A DNA stretch of 64,000 nt from Metaphire vulgaris (taxonomy: Eukaryota > Annelida > Clitellata > Crassiclitellata > Megascolecidae). Under the pieces are notes generated by a model. It searched no databases. It was not told the DNA's origin and worked only from the letters and a program-made list of their open reading frames with translations. Shown piece after piece: positions 55,297 to 64,000 of this stretch (its first letter is position 1; each line of letters starts with the position of its first letter). The DNA lies in the NCBI GenBank assembly GCA_018105865.1, contig CM030835.1, positions 9,785,916 to 9,849,915 of the forward strand. Direction: 5' to 3'. Both the position numbers and the translations under genes were made by a program.

Positions 55297-57989
55297 CTGC
55301 AACGTGTATGGATTCTCAACTGCCAGATGTGACCTTTCGCTTTGAACGTCATGTCCATCCATCGATTCATCTGGTTCTTTCCTGGCCCTGTCGTCGTTGT
55401 CGTCGTCGTCGTCGGCGCTTCCACCGTGTCCTGTCGCTCCGCCGTAGTCGCCGAAGTCCGAAAGCGACGGCTTCGCGGCGGGCTTCGCGAACATCTTCAG
55501 CGTCTCCGTGCGGCAGTTGTACTTGCGCGTCTGCGTTTCCCGTCGCCCCCTCCTCCGGCAGACGACGACGATCGCGACGACCAGGACGATTATGAGGATG
55601 GCGCCGATGGTCGACACCAGCAGAGCCGTCAGCGCCGAAGGCGGCACCAGCGGCTTCTCTTCTCCGCGAGTAGTCATCTGCAGCGAGATCGATCTGTTGA
55701 CGACGACGTTCAGTCGGGCGAAGGAAATTCTCCGCGGGTTGCCGTCGTCTCCGACGCTGCATTCGAGCAGAAACTGACTTCTGTCTTTGTCCGTCAGATC
55801 TCCGCTGACCAGAACGGTTCCCAGTTCTGCGTTGACGTCGAAAAGTCCTGCTCTCGATTCGGCGCTTATGTCGAAAGTGATCGCCCCGTTCTGCCCGACG
55901 TCTAAGTCGTGAGCCCGCAGTCGCGCTATCACCTGACCCTTTGGGGTGAGGTTCGAGATGGTGACGGTATTGTTTGTCGGCGTCGGATAGACGAATACCG
56001 GCGAGTTGTCGTTTTCGTCGTTAACGTAGATAGTAACGTTCGCAGTGCTGCTAAGCGGCGGTACTTCTCTGTCGCTGGCGATCACCGTCAGATGGTAGAC
56101 AGAGACTGCTTCGCGGTCGAGCATCTTCACGGCGAAGATCATACCTGTCTTGTGATCGATGCCGAACAGTTCAGAGCCATCCGTGGGAAGGACGTCGTAG
56201 GTCACCTCTCCGTAGACGGATTTGTCGCGGTCGTGCGCAGCCACCGTGCCGACCTCTGCTCCGGGATCAAGGTTCTCCGCTACCGAGAACGAATAGGCGG
56301 GCTGAGAGAAGACCGGACGTTCGTCGTTGACGTCGAGTATCGTTATGCGAACGACGGCTGTACCCGACCTCGACGGCAAGCCCTTGTCGTGGGCGACGAC
56401 CTGGACGTCAACCACCTCGGCGTCTTCGCGATCGAAAGACACGGCGGCGGTGACGACGCCGGTGTCCGGATCGACGTGGAACAGACCGGCAGATTGGCCG
56501 ACGAGGCTGTAGGAGATCTCGCCGTTGCTACCGGAGTCCTGATCCGTTGCGTTGACGGTCATGAGAACCTTGCCGACGTAGTTGTTCTCTATCAGATCGT
56601 CGTTGTACTCGTCTTGACTAAACACCGGGTCGTTGTCGTTCACGTCTGTTACAAGGACTCTAAGAAGCCGGACCGATTCCTGCGGCTCTTCGCCGAAGTC
56701 GACGCACGTTAGGGTCAGGCTGTACGACGACACGTCTTCGCGGTCGACAGCGGCGGCCGTCACGATCTGATACTCGGAGCTGTACTCCTCTTTGATTTTA
56801 AAATGAGTGTCGTTCAGGTGACATTCGAAACGACCGTTTTCGCCGCTGTCCTTGTCGCTGACGGCCAGATGCGCAACAAAACTTCCCAGAACGCTGTTTT
56901 CCGCCACTTCGGCGGTTCCCGGGATCGCCGACAGCGTCGATATCGTAATCTCCGGGGCGTTGTCGTTAGCGTCCCCGACAAAGATCGTAACCGACGCGGT
57001 GACCGGGATCGAATCTGGTCCGCGATCCCTGGCGATCACCGTCAACAGATACTCGGATACCTTCTCGTAGTCGAGATCGCCCCGGATGTACAGGTCACCG
57101 GTTGAATTATCGATGCCGAACAGGTCACCGTGGGCGGCCAGTGAAGGCAACGAAAGACTGTAGACGACCTCTCCGTTCAAACCGACGTCACCGTCCACCG
57201 CCAACAGACGCAGAATCGTTTTCTGTCTCGCAGCGTTCTCCATAACTTCCACCGTATAGTTTTCCGCTCGAAATTCGGGGTGTTGTCGTTCACGTCGAGA
57301 ACACGAACGGTGACATTCATCGATCCGTATTTGGGAGGAAATCCGCCGTCGATGGCCGTGATCCGCAGGCGGTAGACGTCGGTGAGCTCGCGGTCGAGAC
57401 TCTTGGCCAGCACCAGTTTGACGTCCGACGTTCCGTCCGACCGTCTGCTCACGTCTCTCAGCTCGAAGTGACCGGACGTTGACGTCAGTTCGTACTTCAG
57501 AACGGAAAACTGCGGGCTGTCGTGGTCGGTGGCGCTGACGACCATCGGGATCGTACCGACGGCCGCCGATTCGTAGATCTCGACGCTTTCGTCGTCGCTG
57601 TCAAACTGCGGCCAGTTGTCGTTGACGTCGATAACTGTCACCAATGCACGAATGATGCGAAAGAACGGCTGCGGCTGGAGGATGACGTCCACTCGCTTTT
57701 CGCACGGGTCTACGTCCTGACAGGCCGTCTCTCGGTCGATTCGAGGATTCGTGCGGATGATTCCCGTCAGATTGTCGATCGTGAACAACGTCTGTTGACG
57801 CAGGAAACGAAACCGCATCCGTTGGAGTTCGGCGGCGCTGTAGCCGTTTCTCAGGTTGGCGTCGTCGAGGACGCTTCCCACATAAGTCCCGGGGTCCTGC
57901 TCTTCTTCGAGACGATATTTCAAATCCAGCGACTCCTGTCCGTCTATCAGATCGCAGGAACAAAACGCCAGCCATAGAATCAATAACAT
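55297..57989 (-). CDS. Protocadherin, exon 1 (signal peptide, seven cadherin repeats, TM helix, start of tail)
   Basis: This is a single-pass calcium-dependent adhesion protein of the plasma membrane. I start at 57989, where a hydrophobic signal peptide (MLLILWLAFCSCDLIDGQ) begins; an upstream in-frame ATG at 58196 would add a 69-residue Ser/Pro-rich leader. With one missing base supplied the exon holds 898 codons. Cadherin repeats are roughly EC1 19-129, EC2 130-240, EC3 243-348, EC4 349-457, EC5 458-561, EC6 562-666 and EC7 667-766. Calcium motifs are DVNDN (EC1, EC2, EC4), DANDN (EC3), DVNDE (EC5) and DENDN (EC6); EC7 lacks one, as is usual next to the membrane. The TM helix is at about 786-810, followed by CRRRGRR and the juxtamembrane YNCRTETLK. 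An ectodomain in one exon is typical of protocadherins. The exon ends in CAG followed by GTACTT, a phase-0 donor. The frame is broken near 57264. The protocadherin call is secure; the subfamily is not assigned. Confidence 0.93.
57240..57285 (-). other. Frame break in the protocadherin ectodomain
   Basis: The frame encoding EC1-EC2 reads through VLDVNDNTPNFER and then becomes nonsense. The frame encoding EC3 onward begins with ENYTVEVMEN, the expected EC3 start. The switch falls between about 57267 and 57261, and one extra base would restore continuity. Both sides are otherwise long and open, with conserved calcium motifs. A sequencing or assembly indel is therefore the simplest explanation. 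A real frameshift allele or young pseudogene is the alternative. Confidence 0.9.
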
Positions 57990-58379
57990 CTTCGCTACGA
58001 CGACGTGGCGGTAAGACGACCTGCTGAGTGCCGACGATGTGGAAGAAGAAGGAGGAGGAGGGGGAGGAGGAGGGGGACGAGAAGAAGAAGAAGAAGAAGA
58101 GACGGCGACAGTTTTCCATTGTGTTGATGACGGCGCGTCGTTCATCTTGTCATATCTCTCGTTATCCGGCAGACGATCATCAATTGTGTCATCCATGCGT
58201 TTTACAGAAATGAATTCTCGGGGAAAAGTTATAGAAACTGTCTCATAAATGCAAACACTTCGATGTCCAGCGCTGCAACTTCACACCGTCAGCCCCCAAC
58301 ACCAAACCTGAAACGCAATTATTTCTATTGATTATATCTGCTCGTTTAAAAGCCTCCAATGGATGAAATCGACCGGCGG
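57990..58379 (-). promoter_or_regulatory. Probable 5' UTR and proximal region of the protocadherin
   Basis: Upstream of the signal-peptide ATG the strand carries a polypyrimidine tract (plus-strand GGA/GAA repeats at 58040-58105). It also contains an in-frame ATG at 58196 that would encode a Ser/Pro leader incompatible with a normal signal peptide. I therefore read 57990-58196 as 5' UTR. No TATA box or initiator was recognised. Confidence 0.35.

Positions 58380-58457
<78 letters not shown>
58380..58457. repeat. (TA)n
   Basis: About 39 TA units just upstream of the protocadherin. Confidence 0.95.
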
Positions 58458-58458
<1 letters not shown>

Positions 58459-59877
58459 ATACGCGGTTCCTTCAGTTATGACGCTTTTACCGGAACAATT
58501 CCTACGCATAATATATCCAAAAGCAACTTTAACGGGCTTTTAATCAAACAGAAGGCAGCAAAGAAATAACACTCGTAAATTAGACGTTTCTTCTAGAAGG
58601 ATGATGTCTAAGAAATGGTTTCATCATTAACGGACAGGGTTGGTTCGGCCTAACTTTCAATTTAATTGCAAATCCTGCAGTTCACAGAACAGTAATTAGA
58701 TTTAATTGATCAGGGCATCATAGACCTTCCCAGAAAATTACACGTCAAAATAATTACCGGTAGTTAAGTTCTGGACGCCCTCTTACTCACACTGCAGATG
58801 CGACTGAATACGGATTTCGGTAAGCTTGAGAAATAAAACTGAGCATGGCACCCACCACCAGCGCTAAACTTTAATTAATGTGTATACTAACGGTGGGTGT
58901 CACTCAGAACAGAAATCCGGGTGGATGACACCGTAATTGCGGTAACAATTACCACAAAACACGCCATCATACTTATTTTTTTACAAGACAGACGCAACCC
59001 GTAACGTACAGGAGCCCATGCACACATCACAGCTGCCCTCACACAGAGAACAAAGAAATAGAATAGATTGTTATGAAGAGGCAGGCCATGCATGCATTGC
59101 ATTGTCTGTTGTTCAACGCTTACAGGCACACTTATCCATCCCAAGTAATTCGTTCTTATTATTTTCTAAAGTAATAGGATCGACGTCAAAATTATGGCCG
59201 TCAACCAAAAAGCAGACTTAGTGGGGAAACGTTGGCGTTAAAATGCATAAATACTTTGAAGGAATATATCTCATTTGTAAAAAGAAATTGGGACAATAAC
59301 ACCCAATTTCGCCGGCATACAATATTCAAAAACAAACACTGCATGAAGGAGTGTCGTTGTTTAAGAGAATAGAGTGTCGCTCTTCTTAACAACAAGAGTT
59401 GCAGCAATTACTGTTGACCCTTCATTTAGGCCTACAACGTGCAAATTTACCATCACAAATTAGCAACGACCATATATAATTACATCCTTTATTAATTCGG
59501 CTGATAGAGCCCATGCATAACAAAGGCTTCTGGATAATATTAAATTCAATGTAATTCAGTAGCCTGCGAGCTACAATAGAACAGAACAAGTCAACATGAT
59601 AGCAGTTACTGGTGGCATTAAATTACGTCATTTCATGTTTGATTTGTTCGGTGCACTTTTACGATATGCCACCCTAATCAGTTCATGATTATTATCAATC
59701 ATTTGCATACAGAACAATTATATTTCATGTCTAGATGTGAGTTCTCTCTGTACCAACAGGACCTACTTCGTTTTAAGAACACAGAATGGGTGTCCTGGTG
59801 AACTGTAAATCAGATAACAGTGCATGAAAGCAGGCCATATAGGCAGTCGGCCTATAGCAGTTGTCAAACACATCATG

Positions 59878-60033
59878 TAAAGTAAAGTAAAATCTCGTGG
59901 ATTTCTATAGCGCCTTGAAAAGCAGCACAACAGTAGCTGCTTATTCTTAGGCGCTCAGCCTCTCTTAAAATAGCTATGGGGAAGGTATATTATCAGCCAG
60001 GCAATAGTCAACATCCAAAGGGCAGTGAGGCTT
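59878..60033 (-). mobile_element. L2-like LINE 3' UTR fragment
   Basis: About 150 bp nearly identical to the 3' UTR of the L2-like copy at 5498-5680, including the GGCGCTATAGAAATCCACGA end and the TTTAC tail. The coding part is missing, so this is a severely 5'-truncated insertion. The few differences suggest recent activity of the family. Confidence 0.85.
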
Positions 60034-60304
60034 GTACCTTGAAATAGATATTCTGCAGAACCTTCATTCAGTGTTCATGTACTTCAACTATATCCCTTGC
60101 ACCTATCTTTCAATGTTTGCCCCGAGCTCTGGAATTCATTGTGAACATCGTTTTGTCCAGCAGATATTTTCTCATCTTTTCTCTCGTATACTTTTTTCTT
60201 GCATATTTTCTATCTTTTATCCCTGGCCTAAAGCAATTTAGCTCAAGGCCAAATGTCCTGAATTGATCTTTCCAACTCGACCTGGTTCATATTTGGCTTT
60301 GATC

Positions 60305-60336
60305 TTTGGTTGACCATCAATTGATGGTCAACCAAA
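60305..60336. repeat. Perfect 32-bp palindrome
   Basis: TTTGGTTGACCATCAA is followed immediately by its exact reverse complement. It has no spacer and no obvious transposon borders. Confidence 0.9.
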
Positions 60337-61936
60337 CATTATAACAGTAATTCTAGTGAAGCCGATTGATTGATGACCTGATACTCTGATACTCAGTTTT
60401 TGACAAATGCTTAGTAGAAAGCAGTCAAGATTGCTGACGCAATTTGCCCCTGTGATTTGAGATGACCCCTTACTGGCGGTCAACAATTTTGGTCTGGGTC
60501 TTATAGCACCCACTGCTTTTGAGCAGATTAAAAGGGGTTTAATTATTAATAAATACTTCAAAAATATTATTTCCAGTCAATCTGCACTCAAGCTTCTTAT
60601 CTGTATTCTTTTGAATAGTAATTTTTTATATTTACTAAATATGCCTACGCTAGGTGCTCAAGAAATTATAATGAATGTACAATGTATTCACCCTACATTA
60701 TTTATCAGGGCAATGCAGTCTTACTTATTCGAAAATTCCAGTGATTATTGCAATTATTCTGGCAAAAAAACTAAAATTCTATTAATATAAACATATCTAA
60801 TAGGCCTACATGACCGATTATACAATATATGCAGTAGGCCTCCTTGCAAATATATTGAACCCTTTCAAACTCTTGAAAATCCATTGCTCAATTAATTCGA
60901 AAAATGTATCAATCACTGAAGTTTCAACTATCTGGCGAAGCAACACTCATTGAATTTAATCTGATTTCACTAATGAGGTTTTTTAAATAAACCTGAAACA
61001 GTGATTGCAAATACATCAGTAGGGATTTGCAAGCAGTGTGCAGTATCTTTAAACATACCTGAAACATGAAGTCTAAAAAGATGATTATGTTGTCTATTGA
61101 AAAAACCCATTTACATATATAGATTTACCAAACCTATACAACTCTGCCAAATCCAGGCCTAAAAAGAACAGTCTGTATATGTTTCCTCTCATGCTATATT
61201 TATTTCATACCTTATAACCTATGTAATTGGCAGTAAAGAAAGATAAGTTTGCAAAGCTATCACAACCTGATAAAATACGATACTGAATTAGCAAACCTAA
61301 TAGCAATAGGCCTACTTACGTCTTCTACGACACGAGTTTCTTATACACAAAGTATCAAATGATCAAAAACCCCAGGCCACGTTCAATAAAATATATATCA
61401 ATAAACGTCCTTAATGTAGCCTACTCTGTAGGCATCGAATATTGTTGCCGTTAGTCCGTCTAAAATTCCAGTCGCATTCTTCAACGTCAGTGACATAAAT
61501 TCACACTTTGTGGCGCACGACTCCAAAAGCCCCTTCTTTGCTCTTTCACTCACGCACGCACTTATCAATTTTCGGCCACAGCCGTTGGGGTCACTTCTGA
61601 ACAGATTGACGGGAAATTATTGACCATTATTATGACCGACCGAATTCTGCGTTAGATACTTTTCTTGTTCGGGGGGGCAACGCCATCCCGATTCCCGACC
61701 TCAGCACCAGCACCAGCAGCATTAGCAGCAGCCGTACGGCACCAATCCGCTGACTCAGCGATAAAGCAGGTCCACGCCATTGCAGTCACAGTCTGTCCAG
61801 CACGTCCTCACGCCAGATCGTAAATGAATAACGTCAAATAACATGCAGTCAACACTCCAAACTCTTCCATCAGCCTTAACGCTACATTCTGACACAGTGA
61901 TATCCATAACCCAACGATCAATATATATATGCTCAC

Positions 61937-62171
61937 CAATGGCGTAACCAGGATTCTGGAATAGGGAGGGCACATCGACATTTTCGGGTTAAAGTCGATG
62001 AACAGAAAAAGTTTTCGTACAACGGAGTTCTTCACTCACCCATTCGCATAAATATCTACCCCACCCAAGTTCTCAAGGTTATGCGCAAATTACAGGATCG
62101 GTCACAGCTCGAAATCGCCTCGAATATGAGAGCCGGTCCCCATGTCCCCCTCCCCCGTGGCTACGCCAATG
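61937..62171. mobile_element. TIR element, CAGTGGCGTAGCCA family
   Basis: Left CAATGGCGTAACCAGGATT and right GTGGCTACGCCAATG, 235 bp apart. The flanks are only partly alike (ATGCTCAC, ATACTAAT), consistent with age. Confidence 0.72.
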
Positions 62172-63061
62172 ATACTAATATTGCAAATGCCTGGTTCTAA
62201 TCGACGGCTGTAATAGCACAACAAATATTCTAACCGCTAATTCATCGTTAACGAACATTAGATATTTAAATTTGAATACAACTCGAAAACTTATCAATTA
62301 TTCTCTGGTAAGTTTTCACAGCGTGTGCCCATACAGATAATCTCCGCAGAGCATAGTTTTTACAGACAGTTCAAATGAGCCTCGAAAAGAATTTGAAACT
62401 GTCTTCACAGACTGCTATTTACTCTTAAGGAAGTTAAGGCAACTAGATCTCAAAACTGCCGTCGACATCAAAACCGCTAAAGCCCTTTAATTTTTTTACC
62501 GCTAGGGTACACCAGAAAATGATCGCAGCTTTACTGAAAAAGAACGGAATATGAAATCATAATGAGTATCTTCACTTGGAATATATCTCGACCAATCCTT
62601 CTGCGTTGACAGCAAATAAACACTATGCTCGATTAGAGGAAATCTACCGGTACTGAGCACGGTTCTGTGTAATATTCCATGAATCTCGAAAGCGACTATT
62701 CTAGTCATTAGCTGCAGCGACGATGACAATGATGAAAAGAAAGAAAATAAATTCGAGTGTTCGTAATTAGCAATAGATTTTGATGAAAACTCCGAAAGCA
62801 TACAATCGGCGCATTATTAGACTTCACTCTTAAAACAATAGCAAAGGGACCGAGTAGTGTGCAGGCCAACACTTATGAAATTAGTATAAGAAAGAACAGT
62901 ACTCAGTAGCATGCATGCCTGCTTTAACAGCTTTCAGAAATAACATGTCATCATTGTCAAGTTATGCAATATTTCATTAACTAAGGATCTGAACATTGAT
63001 GCCAAGAAGTGAGCTTTGTTTACTAGATACTGTGAACTTAATGATGATGACATGTTATTGC
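62172..63061. other. No gene recognised
   Basis: The minus-strand frame at 62502-62801 (99 codons) has no domain. Confidence 0.55.
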
Positions 63062-63435
63062 ATAACATATTGCATTCATCAACATCTTCACTTTCTGCCT
63101 GCATGACGGCAATAGTTAAACGTATAGATACGAAACATTTTCACTCGTGCTCGATCTTGCGTTAGTCTGCATCCTTCTCCGATTGTCATGTTCTTTGTTT
63201 CCAGATCCTCCTTGATGTTATCCGTCCATCTTTTACTTGGTCTTCCTTGCCCTCTGTTTCCTTCTACTTTGAATGTGTGTAGTACTTTGTAGGGACATGT
63301 ATTGTTATCCATTCTTTTAACATGTCCAAACCAATTTAATCTCCTTTTGCGTACTTTATCGATAAATTATAATTGTTTCTGTGGCTTCTGTCTGTTGTCT
63401 GATGTCTTCGTTACTCAGTTTCTCAACATTACATT
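63062..63435 (-). mobile_element. LINE C-terminal fragment
   Basis: Minus-strand frames encode KLSNEDIRQQTEATETII, then RKRRLNWFGHVKRMDNN and GQGRPSKRWTDNIKEDLETK. This is the zinc-knuckle-like C-terminal end common to RTE-type LINE polyproteins. A frameshift lies between the first two blocks. The copy is dead and truncated. Confidence 0.75.
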
Positions 63436-63529
63436 AGAACTTCGTTATAATGTAAGTTGGTAGGATTGTAGAAGTTAGTACGTGATTTTCAAGATGAGTT
63501 ACATTCACTACGTTAGCGCGCGTCACACG

Positions 63530-63905
63530 GGATAGTACTGTACACTGTTCTGTTCTTTAGCCATCCTCGATGCGAGGTTGGGCTACACTATGTATCACAT
63601 CTCTCCATGTCTGTCGTTCTTCTGTTTTTCGAATCATGTTTTGAAACGAGAGTCCAGTCCATGTTGTTATGTTATCTAGCCAGGCTGTTCTTGGTCTTCC
63701 GCGTGATCGTCCTCCGGATAATGTTCATTGAATTAGTTCTTTTTCTAGACAAGAGCCTTGTTTTCTCATGACGTGTCCATAATAACATACTTTGCCTTTT
63801 TAATGTTGTTCAGCAGACTTCTTGTTGTACCTGCCTGCTCTAGCACCCACTCATTAGTTCTTTTTACTGTCCATGAAACTCTTAGAATTTGTCGTAATCC
63901 TTTCA
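63530..63905 (-). mobile_element. LINE C-terminal fragment, second family
   Basis: Frames broken by several indels read SWTVKRTNEWVLEQAGTTRS, LLNNIKKAKYVIMDTS, then EDDHAEDQEQPG and EKQKNDRHGEM. Order and spacing match the C-terminal end of another RTE/BovB-like polyprotein family. It may continue beyond 63905 toward the window edge. Confidence 0.7.
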
Positions 63906-64000
63906 TTTCAAAGGCTTCAATTCTTTACACTAAAGTACGTCATAACCGAGTATACGTTATAACTAGGGTTGCCAGATGTCCAAAGTCAAAATACGGGAGA

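Larger units (their letters stand above)
58570..61936. other. No gene recognised upstream of the protocadherin
   Basis: AT-rich sequence with the L2-like 3' UTR fragment and the 32-bp palindrome. No coding signal was seen. Confidence 0.55.

Noticed and set aside
55909..56712. 267-codon plus-strand frame
   Set aside because: Antisense shadow of the protocadherin exon, whose strand carries clear cadherin motifs.
58196..58198. Upstream ATG as protocadherin start
   Set aside because: It would place 69 polar Ser/Pro-rich residues before the signal peptide; the ATG at 57989 gives a normal one.
63960..64000. Transposon end (AGGGTTGCCAGATGTC) at the window edge
   Set aside because: Its style suggests a DNA-transposon terminus, but only one end is visible, so it cannot be supported.

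Overview
The window is animal nuclear DNA, most likely from a marine invertebrate. Evidence: a multi-exon protocadherin gene with splice sites, dense non-LTR retrotransposon (LINE) relics, many short terminal-inverted-repeat (TIR) transposons with 8-bp target-site duplications (TSDs), and very long di-, tri- and tetranucleotide arrays. No bacterial-style gene organisation is present. A lophotrochozoan is my best guess, from the style of the protocadherin tail; this is inference.

The only convincing host gene lies on the minus strand between about 58.0 and 46.4 kb. A single large exon (57989-55297) encodes a signal peptide, seven cadherin repeats, one transmembrane helix and the start of the cytoplasmic tail. 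A phase-matched small exon (51091-50927) and a last exon (47226-46403) carry more tail. One frame break (about 57264) splits the ectodomain reading frame between repeats 2 and 3. It is either an assembly error or a disabling mutation.

The first 7.5 kb is a retrotransposon graveyard with nested insertions. An RTE/BovB-like element lies inside a CR1-like element, an L2-like element inside another RTE/BovB-like element, and a second RTE fragment inside a TIR element. More LINE fragments lie at 19.1, 33-34.2, 43.1, 59.9 and 63.1-63.9 kb.

Across the whole window I count over 20 short TIR elements, most with 8-bp TSDs typical of hAT transposons. They fall into about nine TIR families. Members of at least three families share an internal motif close to GACRAGCAAAAAAGGTCAT, which is the most novel-looking signal here. 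There are also Tc1/mariner-like and palindromic mini-elements, tRNA-like SINE heads and many microsatellites. Several microsatellites sit exactly at the 3' ends of LINE/SINE sequences.

No rRNA, genuine tRNA, CRISPR array or complete transposase gene was found. Most other open reading frames are microsatellite translations or antisense shadows.
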